63,299 nucleotides of DNA, taken from positions 1 through 63,299 of the forward strand of contig JAATFT010000096.1 in assembly GCA_015655075.1 (NCBI GenBank). The letters are read 5' to 3'. The number at the start of each line of letters is the position of its first letter. Position 1 is the stretch's first letter. The DNA comes from Clostridiales bacterium (GTDB lineage: Bacteria; Bacillota; Clostridia; Lachnospirales; Lachnospiraceae). This document shows, in pieces, positions 28,458-36,528 of this stretch. The notes under the pieces were generated by a model. It was not told where the DNA came from, did not search any database, and was given only the letters and a program-made list of their open reading frames with translations. The translations under genes were made by a program, and so were the position numbers.

Positions 28458-30881
28458 TTATTCCTTTAAATATTCACAAAGCTCCATCTTTTCCCCGTCC
28501 GTTTTCACTGTAACCGCACCGCTCTCATAAGTGGTTTTTATATTGCTGCCTGCATTCTTAAGCCTGTCCAGCAGTTCCGGATGAGGATGACCGTAACTGT
28601 TATCTTTTCCGCAGGAAATAATGGAAAGCTCCGGTTTTGTCACATCCAAAAATTCTTCATATGTGGAATACTGCGACCCGTGATGTGCAACCTTTAATAC
28701 GTCATAATCCGCTCCTGTCTGAGTTTGTACGACAGAAATATTATCCGTATTATTTGTATTATCCGCATCATCATCTTGCGCTTTTAATTCCCTCAATACC
28801 ATATTTTCTCCGTCTGCCTCCAAATCACCGGTTAACAGCAAATCAAATTCCTTATAGCTGACACTAAGAACCGTGGAATAGGCATTCCGGGAAGTGAAAT
28901 TATAATCTGCGGCCGGATGCAGACAGGTAAATTCAACGTCGCCGTCCTCTATGGTATCACCTTTTTGAATGTATAACACTTTTATTCCCTTGGATAAAGC
29001 CAGTGAAACCAATTCCTCATATACCTCATCCTTCTGGGAAATATCAGGAAGGATCAGGTTACGAATGATAATATACCCCTTGTACATTGGAACTTTATTA
29101 TTTGATATTGTGCCGTCCATTGCCTCCATTAATTCCTTTAACCCTGAAATATGATCCGAATCCATATGGGTCACTATGGCATAATCCAGTATACGAACGC
29201 CCTTCACCTTCAGGTAGGGTTCTAACCGGTATGTTCCAACCTTAGAGACATCCGTGCTTCCGCCGTCAATGAGATAGGTGGTTCCTATCGGAGTCATCAT
29301 GAAAATTCCATCGCCCTGTCCTACGTCTAAAAAAGTCACATTAAAGCAGATATTTTTCGATTTAATGAAAATTATTGCTAAAAACGACAACAGTATGATA
29401 CAAATTTTCCGTTTTATCCTTAGATGAAAGCATAAAATAATTAAAACAACGGAATAATAAGCGATTATAGCCCATATATCCGGACGTCCTATCAGAAAGG
29501 TTTTCCACGGCAGTCTGGCTCCTATCCGGCATACCCACTCGTAAAAATTAAGGAGATAATGGACTCCTCCTATTGCGAAAATCCCCAAAGGCAGACTGAC
29601 ACACCCCATAATCCCCGCAAGGATGGACAATAATATAATAATGGAAGACGAAGGTAGAATAACCATATTAATAATCACAGAATAAGTAGGAAATTCATAA
29701 AAGAAATATAGAATTACCGGAAGTGTTATAATTTGTATGCCAATACTTGATTTTAACCCGTCCCAAAGTTTATTTTTTAATGGAATAAGTTCTGAAATAA
29801 CGGGATTCATCAGTGCGATTCCCGCAATGGCGCCAAAAGAAAGCAAAAAGCCCGCATTCCTAAGCTGGAGCGGCGACTGGATTAAGATAATCAGGGCACT
29901 GAAAGCTGTGGCGGATAATAAATCATAAGTTCTGCCGATTAATCCGGCTATCATAAGAATAACCATCATCACTACGGCCCGATTGGTGGATACACTGAAA
30001 TTGGTAAGTATCCCATAGGAAAATATAATAAATACGGAGATTCCTGCCGTCAGAAAAGCAGGCAGCCTTATGCGCCTTAAAAATTGATATATGGCTAAGC
30101 CCAGCAAGGATACATGAAGCCCTGAGATGGCAAGTATATGTGATATGCCGCTTTGCTGATAAAGCTCTTTCATTTCGGGATCTAAAAGTGACAATTCTCC
30201 AAGCATCATTGCCGATAAAATTCCCGCGTTCTTAGGAGGAAGTATTTCTTGGTAAACTTTTACAAGCCCTCTCTTTAACTCATATAAGAACTGATGAAAT
30301 ACAGAATAATCCCTATTTAGGACTTCAACCGAATCCGCATTTATTTTATAATCGATATGGAGCATTTTATTATATTGGTATTCATCGAACTGCCCCGGAT
30401 TGGAGGCTTTCTGAAATTTTTTGATTTTGCCTGAAACAGATAAGATATTTCCAATTTTATATTGGTTTTTAATAGAAGTATAAACAGTTAACTTTCTGCT
30501 GAAATATTTTTTTGACTGCTTAAGCATTACCGTATTATTTTTTAAGGTCAGTGTAAGATAATCCCCTTTATCCTGAATCATCTCCAATTGTCCCGTCAGA
30601 TTACCGCTTACTTCACTTATAAAAGCAGTGTCCATACTGTTGGGAGACAACTGGCGATTCATCAGGATATGACCTGAAAGAAATAAAACGGGTAAACTCA
30701 AAAGAAAATAGTAGTTTACCAGTTTAACTTTCCTCTTTTTAAGTGGAATACAGATCCATAAAATAATCATAATAAAGGATAACCACCCGATTATCATTAT
30801 GATAAAAAAGGATGCGGAATATAACACAAGCCCTGCCAAATAAGAGGCCAGCAGCCAAACAAGCGGTCTCTTAATATTCAT
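28458..30881 (-). CDS. comEC: ComEC/Rec2-family DNA uptake channel protein
   Basis: 807-residue membrane protein that forms the channel for single-stranded DNA in natural transformation. An N-terminal membrane segment and OB-like soluble domain are followed by the competence membrane domain with SHILAISGLHVSLLG (about residue 250). The C-terminus is a metallo-beta-lactamase-like domain with DVGQGDGIFM and HMDSDHISGL. Length and order are normal. Its ATG overlaps the stop codon of the GerMN lipoprotein gene (TAATG). ComEA is encoded nearby, beyond a two-component system, which suggests a functional DNA-uptake set. Confidence 0.94.
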   Translation of the reverse strand: MNIKRPLVWLLASYLAGLVLYSASFFIIMIIGWLSFIMIILWICIPLKKRKVKLVNYYFLLSLPVLFLSGHILMNRQLSPNSMDTAFISEVSGNLTGQLEMIQDKGDYLTLTLKNNTVMLKQSKKYFSRKLTVYTSIKNQYKIGNILSVSGKIKKFQKASNPGQFDEYQYNKMLHIDYKINADSVEVLNRDYSVFHQFLYELKRGLVKVYQEILPPKNAGILSAMMLGELSLLDPEMKELYQQSGISHILAISGLHVSLLGLAIYQFLRRIRLPAFLTAGISVFIIFSYGILTNFSVSTNRAVVMMVILMIAGLIGRTYDLLSATAFSALIILIQSPLQLRNAGFLLSFGAIAGIALMNPVISELIPLKNKLWDGLKSSIGIQIITLPVILYFFYEFPTYSVIINMVILPSSSIIILLSILAGIMGCVSLPLGIFAIGGVHYLLNFYEWVCRIGARLPWKTFLIGRPDIWAIIAYYSVVLIILCFHLRIKRKICIILLSFLAIIFIKSKNICFNVTFLDVGQGDGIFMMTPIGTTYLIDGGSTDVSKVGTYRLEPYLKVKGVRILDYAIVTHMDSDHISGLKELMEAMDGTISNNKVPMYKGYIIIRNLILPDISQKDEVYEELVSLALSKGIKVLYIQKGDTIEDGDVEFTCLHPAADYNFTSRNAYSTVLSVSYKEFDLLLTGDLEADGENMVLRELKAQDDDADNTNNTDNISVVQTQTGADYDVLKVAHHGSQYSTYEEFLDVTKPELSIISCGKDNSYGHPHPELLDRLKNAGSNIKTTYESGAVTVKTDGEKMELCEYLKE

Positions 30882-31858
30882 TACTTACTCCCTTCCACCA
30901 AATCCAGATTTCTCTCAAAAAGGCCGTCAAATGCAATATCTTCCCTGTAGCTTTTCTTAACTTCTCCGTTAATTGTAAATTGCACCTTGTTTATGGTGGA
31001 AAGCTCATCTAAAGAATTTACTATGGAATAAATTACAACTTCATCTTTAACTCCCGGTATTTTATCAAGAAATTTTTCATTAAAATCGACATAACATATT
31101 CCGTCTTTTGTCCATGCGTTAATCAGTTCCGTTCCGTCCGGTATGGTCTTTTTTACATTATCGTCTATATTTTTAATCGCCTCAGGACCGGCAATTAAGC
31201 TTTCCAATATAAGCTTTTCTATGGACATATTTCCATCGTACATAGGAATTTTCAGGTTAGTCCCTACTAATGCCGTTCCCTTTTTATTGGAAAAATAAAC
31301 CGTGACATAGACATTCTCAACACTGGTATCATCAATAAAATCGTTCGCGTTCATAAAGCTGATGGGCTGATCATTCAAGCCTATTAAGGGTTGACCGTCT
31401 ATATAGAATTCCACATCATCTACTCCGTCAATCTGGCACAATGTTTTTACAATACAGGCACGGCATAAAACCTCAAAGATGTCGGTTAAATTATTATAAG
31501 CAGAGTTAAAATATATGCTTAATCCGTTATCCTCATTAAATTTAAAATCTTCTATTTCTAGATTCTCCGGTTTTACCGATTTTAAGGAGTAGTCCTCGGG
31601 TTCATTCCCTAAAGCATCAAAGTATTCCTTTACCAGCTCTTCTTTTGTTGCGGAAACCGGTTTGTAGGATTCCCCTACAATTTTAGTCTCATTTTTATCT
31701 ACATAATATATAAAATATTCCGGCTCTTCCGATTTTTTATCACCGTTATCTTCCTTCTTTTGACTGCAGGCTCCCAGCATAACAGCCAGAATTAGGAAAA
31801 TGGCCAAGGATACTATATTCAATTTAATCTTTTTATATTTAATGTCATAATTACTCAT
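30881..31858 (-). CDS. GerMN-domain lipoprotein
   Basis: 325-residue secreted lipoprotein with lipobox LGAC (Cys31) and two GerMN-like repeats. The first is around residues 60-165, the second around 195-305 with the typical ending (WTKDGICYVDFNEKFL, then SIVNSLDELSTINKVQFTING). Bacillus GerM carries the same tandem domain and acts in sporulation and germination. Here the gene lies between a histidine kinase gene and comEC, overlapping the latter by one base. GGAG precedes the ATG. A role in spores is likely for the family but unproven in this context. Confidence 0.9.
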   Translation of the reverse strand: MSNYDIKYKKIKLNIVSLAIFLILAVMLGACSQKKEDNGDKKSEEPEYFIYYVDKNETKIVGESYKPVSATKEELVKEYFDALGNEPEDYSLKSVKPENLEIEDFKFNEDNGLSIYFNSAYNNLTDIFEVLCRACIVKTLCQIDGVDDVEFYIDGQPLIGLNDQPISFMNANDFIDDTSVENVYVTVYFSNKKGTALVGTNLKIPMYDGNMSIEKLILESLIAGPEAIKNIDDNVKKTIPDGTELINAWTKDGICYVDFNEKFLDKIPGVKDEVVIYSIVNSLDELSTINKVQFTINGEVKKSYREDIAFDGLFERNLDLVEGSK

Positions 31859-31981
31859 AGTTATCTCCTATCCACCCGATTTTTTACTGACTCATAAGCT
31901 TAAATACAGAGGTATTTCTGCATATAATATGCAGCAGCTTACTTTCGTAGGGCGTGTAAATGAAAGGAATTACAAAAATTC

Positions 31982-33424
31982 TTAAGCTATATAATTGATC
32001 GGCACACGTACGGTAAAAGTAGTACCTTCATTTTCCTTACTGTACACCTTAATGGCACCTTTGTGTAAATAAATTACATTTTTGGTAATAGACAGCCCAA
32101 GTCCCGTGCCGCCTGTTCCTCTTGAACGTGCTTTATCCACCCGATAAAACCGGTCAAAAATAAAGTCCTGCGCTTCTTCCGGAATACCGATTCCTGAATC
32201 CGCTACTTTTACATAAAAATATTTATGGTCTGCATTTAAGGATACCCTGACCCATCCGTCTTCCACATTATACTTAATTGCATTTTCAACTAAATTAGAA
32301 AGTGCCAGGGAAAGCTTAACCTCGTCTACTTCTGCCATAACCGGACGAAAGCTTTCATATATCAACTCAACATTATTTTTTTTGGCAATGGGCCGGAGCC
32401 GTTTTAAGACAAGTTCCACCAAATCGTTGATTTTTATGGAAGTAATATTGATTTCCCTGACTGTTTTATCCAATTTAACAAGAGATAATAAGTCCGTGAT
32501 AATTTTGCTTTCCCTTTCAATTTCTTCTGTAATATCAACTAAGAATTCCCGGTATAATTCGGGCGGTACATTTTCCTGCATGATCAGGGAATCCGCCAAA
32601 ACTTTTATGGAGGTAATAGGTGTTTTTAATTCGTGAGAGACATTGGATACAAATTCCTGTCTGGATTTCTCCAGATTTTTAATACGTAAAAGCATCTGAT
32701 TCAGGGAGTCAGAAATTTGCTTCACCTCATAAAACCCTTTTACCTTCACCTCTTCATCCAAATATCCTTCCGTAAGATGCCCGATTTCTTTCTTTAACTT
32801 AATAAAAGGTTTTGTATATATACCGGAGCCCAAAAATGCATAAACAAATATAAGTATAACACTGGTGAGAAATAAAACCGACGCCTTTTGGGATAACACC
32901 GCCGATATGGAGTGAATATTTTTAGTGGAAAAGTTCAATAAAAGAACACCCATAATCTCTTTGGTAGTATTATGTGTGATAGGTACGGTCATTTCGATAT
33001 AATTCCCCTGCTTATCCTGATAAATACTGTCGGCTCCTCCAAGACATTTAATAACATCCTCCGAAATAATGGTATCTCCGTCTTCAATTCCGTAAGTATC
33101 TTTTAGTATATTTAATTTACTGTCAATCACTAAAATCCGGCCGTCGTATATATTCGCAATCCTGGACAATTCCGTATTAACTTCTTCTATGGAAGGGTCG
33201 CTAAAATAGCCGGAGGAAATCAGTATATTTGCCAATGAGCTGCCCTGGCTTTGCAAATCCGCCTTCCTTTGGTTGTAAGCTGTTGTATTATAAGTATTCA
33301 CCAACAACCAGATAAATAATAGAATCGGAAGAATGCCAATTAAGAAGAGTGCAAAAAAAGAATGCACTCTCATACTTTTTAAAAACCATAATTTTGATTT
33401 AATCTTGGAAAAAATAGCCAACAC
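31982..33424 (-). CDS. Sensor histidine kinase (WalK/PhoR type)
   Basis: About 480 residues: a membrane helix near the start (FFALFLIGILPILLFIWLL), an extracellular sensor of about 140 residues, a second helix, a HAMP domain, the H-box SHELKTPI with the phosphorylated histidine, and the ATPase motifs NLVENAIKYN, DSGIGIPEE and GTGLGLSI. It pairs with the response regulator just upstream. The start is uncertain. The GTG at 33424 overlaps the regulator by 26 bases; an ATG at 33373 gives 463 residues. Neither has a strong ribosome site, so translation coupled to the regulator is likely. Confidence 0.92.
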   Translation of the reverse strand: MLAIFSKIKSKLWFLKSMRVHSFFALFLIGILPILLFIWLLVNTYNTTAYNQRKADLQSQGSSLANILISSGYFSDPSIEEVNTELSRIANIYDGRILVIDSKLNILKDTYGIEDGDTIISEDVIKCLGGADSIYQDKQGNYIEMTVPITHNTTKEIMGVLLLNFSTKNIHSISAVLSQKASVLFLTSVILIFVYAFLGSGIYTKPFIKLKKEIGHLTEGYLDEEVKVKGFYEVKQISDSLNQMLLRIKNLEKSRQEFVSNVSHELKTPITSIKVLADSLIMQENVPPELYREFLVDITEEIERESKIITDLLSLVKLDKTVREINITSIKINDLVELVLKRLRPIAKKNNVELIYESFRPVMAEVDEVKLSLALSNLVENAIKYNVEDGWVRVSLNADHKYFYVKVADSGIGIPEEAQDFIFDRFYRVDKARSRGTGGTGLGLSITKNVIYLHKGAIKVYSKENEGTTFTVRVPINYIA

Positions 33425-34091
33425 CCCATTTTGTATGTATATATTTTGGCTCACTAGGATTATCTTCAATCTTTTCACGTAATCTGCGGATGTGTACATC
33501 CACAGTTCTTACATCTCCGGGATAATCATATCCCCATACAATATTGAGTAAATTTTCTCGGCTATATACTTTATTGGGATTGAATATCAATAACTCCAGT
33601 AAATCAAATTCCTTTGCCGTTAAGTTAACTTCTTTATTATTCACATAAACACGTCTGCTTTCACAGTCGATTTTAAGGTCCTCAAATTTTATAACTTTAG
33701 CCTGACTATCCGAATTCTTTTTGGCGCTTCTGCGCATAATGGCCTTAATACGCGCTTTTACTTCCAGTATGTTAAAAGGTTTTGTGATATAATCATCCGC
33801 ACCGTATTCCAAGCCAAGGATTTTATCCATATCATCCCCTTTGGCAGTGAGCATAATAACCGGCATGTTTGAAAATTCCCGGATTTGCTGACATACTTCA
33901 AAACCGGTAATCTTCGGAAGCATAACATCTAATAATATCACATCATATTCCTTCTTTTTAGCAGCTTCCAGTGCTTCTTCACCGTCGTAGGCACAGTCCA
34001 CTTCCATGCCGTCCTGCTCCAGACTAAAGCGGATACCTTTCACTATTAATTTCTCATCATCAACAACGAGTACTTTCTTTCCCACATTCAT
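33399..34091 (-). CDS. OmpR/PhoB-family response regulator
   Basis: 230 residues. The receiver domain has DDEKL, the phosphorylated Asp in LLDVMLPKITG and the KPFNILE lysine. The winged-helix output domain includes LTAKEFDLLELLIFNPNKVY, DVRTVDVHIRRLREKI and the final WGVGYFF. It is closest in layout to WalR/PhoP-type regulators. It lies between comEA and its kinase gene. The ATG at 34091 is preceded by a weak GGGTG site. Targets are unknown. Confidence 0.94.
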   Translation of the reverse strand: MNVGKKVLVVDDEKLIVKGIRFSLEQDGMEVDCAYDGEEALEAAKKKEYDVILLDVMLPKITGFEVCQQIREFSNMPVIMLTAKGDDMDKILGLEYGADDYITKPFNILEVKARIKAIMRRSAKKNSDSQAKVIKFEDLKIDCESRRVYVNNKEVNLTAKEFDLLELLIFNPNKVYSRENLLNIVWGYDYPGDVRTVDVHIRRLREKIEDNPSEPKYIHTKWGVGYFFQD

Positions 34092-34140
34092 CACCCATTC
34101 TAATTTTTTTTTCCAAGTAAATCCTATAATTTGAAACCCC

Positions 34141-34923
34141 TTAATTTATTGTAATCATGTTACTGATCTTATTAAAAACAGAATCTTTTATTCCGTTAAT
34201 ATTTTTAATTTCCTCTATACTTTTAAAACTGCCATGTTCTTTCCTGTAAGCAATTATACTTGCAGCCTTGGATTCCCCGATTCCGGACAAGGTCATTAAT
34301 TCTTCCTCCGATGCCGTATTTATATTGACTTTCCCTGAATTTGCCGTACTTCCGGCAGAAGTTGTGTTATCATTTGCGGAATTTGATGCATCTGCTCCCC
34401 CGCCAAGAAAACCGTCCGGCATAATACCCTTCACTTCATCCTTAGTAGGGATATAGACCTGCCTGCCATCCTCAACCAAGGCTGCCTGATTAACATAGTC
34501 ACCCGCGGCATCCTCCGTCAAACCACCGGCTAGCTTAATAGCCTCCACCAGCCTGGTTCCCTTTCGTACCTCATAAACATCAGGTTTCTTAACCGCACCG
34601 CAAATATGTACGCAGATATACTCAAATGTATCCGAAGAAACCTCGTCGGTAGTCTGATTTTTTGTAATATCCTTTGTCGTTTGGCTTACTTTCGTTACAT
34701 CGTTTGTCGTTTGATTTTCTTTTGCAACACTTACGGCCGCCTGTTTTGCTTTTGCAGAATCTTTCGTTGTCTGGCTTTTATCTGCCTCCCCGGTTGCTAA
34801 AACAGCGGTTTTACTTTTTAAAGTTATAGCCGTATCAGGTTCTTTAACTTCTCTACAACTGTAGAGAACACCGGCTAAAAGTATAAACGCAAGAACTAAT
34901 CCGGTTTTTAATAAATTTTTCAT
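34141..34923 (-). CDS. comEA: ComEA-type DNA-binding competence protein
   Basis: About 260 residues. A membrane-anchoring N-terminus (LVLAFILLAGVLYSC) is followed by a low-complexity Thr/Lys/Gln linker with repeated SQTTKD and NQTT units, an SLBB domain (YICVHICGAVKKPDVYEVRKG), a second linker rich in Ser and Asn, and the helix-hairpin-helix domain VNINTASEEELMTLSGIGE that binds double-stranded DNA. I use the ATG at 34923 because AAAGGA precedes it; the ORF is open to an earlier ATG. The repeated linker is longer than usual. It works with ComEC encoded four genes further on. Confidence 0.93.
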   Translation of the reverse strand: MKNLLKTGLVLAFILLAGVLYSCREVKEPDTAITLKSKTAVLATGEADKSQTTKDSAKAKQAAVSVAKENQTTNDVTKVSQTTKDITKNQTTDEVSSDTFEYICVHICGAVKKPDVYEVRKGTRLVEAIKLAGGLTEDAAGDYVNQAALVEDGRQVYIPTKDEVKGIMPDGFLGGGADASNSANDNTTSAGSTANSGKVNINTASEEELMTLSGIGESKAASIIAYRKEHGSFKSIEEIKNINGIKDSVFNKISNMITIN

Positions 34924-35120
34924 AACTTTTCCTTTCTTATTCACCCACGTATTTTTAAAGACAGCTTATCCTGCTGCCCCGCTATTCACGCAGCGATATA
35001 AAAAAGGCCTTACAATACCGTATCCTCAATACTTTATTGCATAATAACATTCTACCTAATAAACTGTACGATTACAATATATATTTTGAAAGAATTTAAA
35101 AAGTAAGAAAATCGTAAAAA

Positions 35121-35287
35121 ACTAGTGTACCGACAAGTTGATGTCTTTAGTAATTGCGCAGAATGAATTTTCAGTCTGCAAGGCGGAGGAGGGAGACGCA
35201 GCGGTAGCTGCGTTGACTGACGACAACGAAGCAGATGGAAATTCAGGCAAGCAATTGATGTAGATATCAACTTGTTGTTACACTAGT
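35121..35287. repeat. Repeat family B, copy 1 (MITE-like)
   Basis: 167 bp with terminal inverted repeats ACTAGTGTACCGACAAGTTG and CAACTTGTTGTTACACTAGT. The interior has GGCGGAGGAGGGAGACGCAG and ACGACAACGAAGCAGATGG. A second copy begins at 63159. The last bases overlap the end of the DMT transporter gene, whose TAG stop is part of the terminal ACTAGT. Confidence 0.85.
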
Positions 35288-35717
35288 CCCATTTAAAAGT
35301 GATTATACCACCAATAACCAAAGCCATACCAATTAATTTACGCCATTCAAATTTAACCTGGTCCACTCCAAATATCCCCAGAAGTTCAATCATATATGCC
35401 ATAATTAACTGGGATGTCACAATTAACATAATGGCTCTTGCAGGCCCTAGAGAATCAACGCTTTTTATAACCGTGTAGGTAATAAATGCCCCGATTGTCC
35501 CGCCAAGCAGCATATATTTATTATCAACCTTAAATATCGCACCAAAGCTGCTTTCCCGTCCGGTAATGAACCAGGCGCCAAGGCATACTAAAAATGCCGT
35601 AAACTGTACAAAGCTTGAGGATACCCATATGCTGGTTTCTTTCGTCACTCCGGTATTAAATACCCCTTGGATACTCATTAACGCACCTGATATGATTGCA
35701 ATAATCCATCCCATCAT
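35283..35717 (-). CDS. DMT-superfamily (DUF606/YdcZ-type) membrane transporter
   Basis: 144 residues with four to five membrane helices, starting MMGWIIAIISGALMSIQGVFN. This half-size member of the drug/metabolite transporter superfamily must dimerise to work; substrates of the family are mostly unknown. I use the ATG pair at 35717 with GGAGG five bases upstream, rather than the start at 35738. The TAG stop coincides with the edge of repeat B, and the protein ends normally (IGGIITFKWD), so the insertion has cost little sequence. Confidence 0.88.
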   Translation of the reverse strand: MMGWIIAIISGALMSIQGVFNTGVTKETSIWVSSSFVQFTAFLVCLGAWFITGRESSFGAIFKVDNKYMLLGGTIGAFITYTVIKSVDSLGPARAIMLIVTSQLIMAYMIELLGIFGVDQVKFEWRKLIGMALVIGGIITFKWD

Positions 35718-35879
35718 ATTAACCTCCATTCCGCGCAAGTTTAACGGCTCGCTTTACGAGACCTATGCGCAACGACCGCATATAATAATCAAATCCGCCT
35801 ACTATATTTTTACCCAATCTATGGAAGGATATTCACTATTATATAAATTCATATAAAAAATTCACAAAAGTCGGCCAAG

Positions 35880-35908
35880 TTGACAAAACAGATTTATGTT
35901 GTTATACT
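35880..35908 (+). promoter_or_regulatory. Promoter of the second CsoR-family gene
   Basis: TTGACA at 35880-35885, a 17-base spacer and TATACT at 35903-35908, 44 bases before the ATG. Confidence 0.7.
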
Positions 35909-35951
35909 TATTTATTGATATGCTCCTGTGAGTGCCAAAGGAGGTGCTAAT

Positions 35952-36227
35952 ATGCGTCAATGCATGGATGCAGATAATTTACACAGGCGGCTCAATAAAA
36001 TTATAGGCCAAATTAAAGCTGTGGACAAAATGGTAGATGAGGATATCCCCTGTGAAGATGTTTTAATTCAGATTAACGCCGCCAAAAGTGCTCTTCACAA
36101 AGTTGGACAAATTGTTTTGGAAGGTCATTTAAATCATTGTGTAAAAGAAGGTATTAAACACGGAAATGCTGATAAGACAATCGGAGATTTTGCCAAAGCG
36201 GTTGAGCATTTTTCAAGAATGTCATAG
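35952..36227 (+). CDS. Second CsoR/RcnR-family metal-responsive repressor
   Basis: 91-residue DUF156 protein. The start at 35952 follows AAAGGAGG at good spacing. The CsoR ligand triad is conserved as C34, H59 and C63, with an extra H62 and an N-terminal C4 and H11. That triad favours Cu(I) sensing over the sulphur-sensing CstR type. It has its own promoter and terminator and is followed by a metal P-type ATPase whose promoter carries two C/G-tract palindromes, its likely operators. It is a paralogue of csoR at 21614-21877 rather than a close duplicate. Confidence 0.9.
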   Translation: MRQCMDADNLHRRLNKIIGQIKAVDKMVDEDIPCEDVLIQINAAKSALHKVGQIVLEGHLNHCVKEGIKHGNADKTIGDFAKAVEHFSRMS

Positions 36228-36242
36228 TTTTCCTATTTCACA

Positions 36243-36280
36243 AAAAAGTTACTGCTTGATTTTTGAGCAGTAACTTTTTA
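36243..36280 (+). terminator. Terminator after the second CsoR-family gene
   Basis: AAAAAAGTTACTGCT and AGCAGTAACTTTTT form a clean stem with a T tract, 16 bases after the stop codon. Confidence 0.85.
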
Positions 36281-36408
36281 TTAAATAGAAAATTCACGGA
36301 ATTTCCTATTTAATAAAAAGCCTTCCAGATGGGAGGCCCATGACGCTTGAAAGGTATTATGCCTCAAAGCGGCCATGCATCAGCGCAGAGTTTGCTTTGC
36401 AAACTCTT
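36275..36408. repeat. Composite repeat D/E, copy 3 (reverse of copy 1)
   Basis: Block D (GAAAATTCACGGAATTTCC between A/T arms) is followed by block E in reverse (GCGCAGAGTTTGCTTTGC, then AAACTC). It lies between the terminator of the repressor gene and the ATPase promoter. Confidence 0.75.
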
Positions 36409-36458
36409 TCTTATGGTATGGAAATTTACTGGGATATTATATCAGCTCCTTTATTTTA

Positions 36459-36503
36459 TTGACAAAGTATACCCCTTGGGGTATTGTATACCTATAGGGG
36501 TAT
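36459..36503 (+). promoter_or_regulatory. Promoter with two CsoR-type operators before the second metal ATPase
   Basis: TTGACA at 36459-36464, a 17-base spacer and TATTGT at 36482-36487. The palindrome ATACCCCTTGGGGTAT (36469-36484) fills the spacer and ATACCTATAGGGGTAT (36488-36503) follows the -10. Together they would block polymerase completely when bound. Confidence 0.75.
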
Positions 36504-36528
36504 ATGTATACGAAGGAGTGAGAAAATT

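Noticed and set aside
35052..35270. 72-residue leftward frame
   Set aside because: Lies mostly inside repeat B; the open frame is a by-product of the repeat.
36484..36528. Upstream ATG of the second metal ATPase
   Set aside because: It lies within the operator and -10 region and has no ribosome site; the ATG at 36529 follows AAGGAG.
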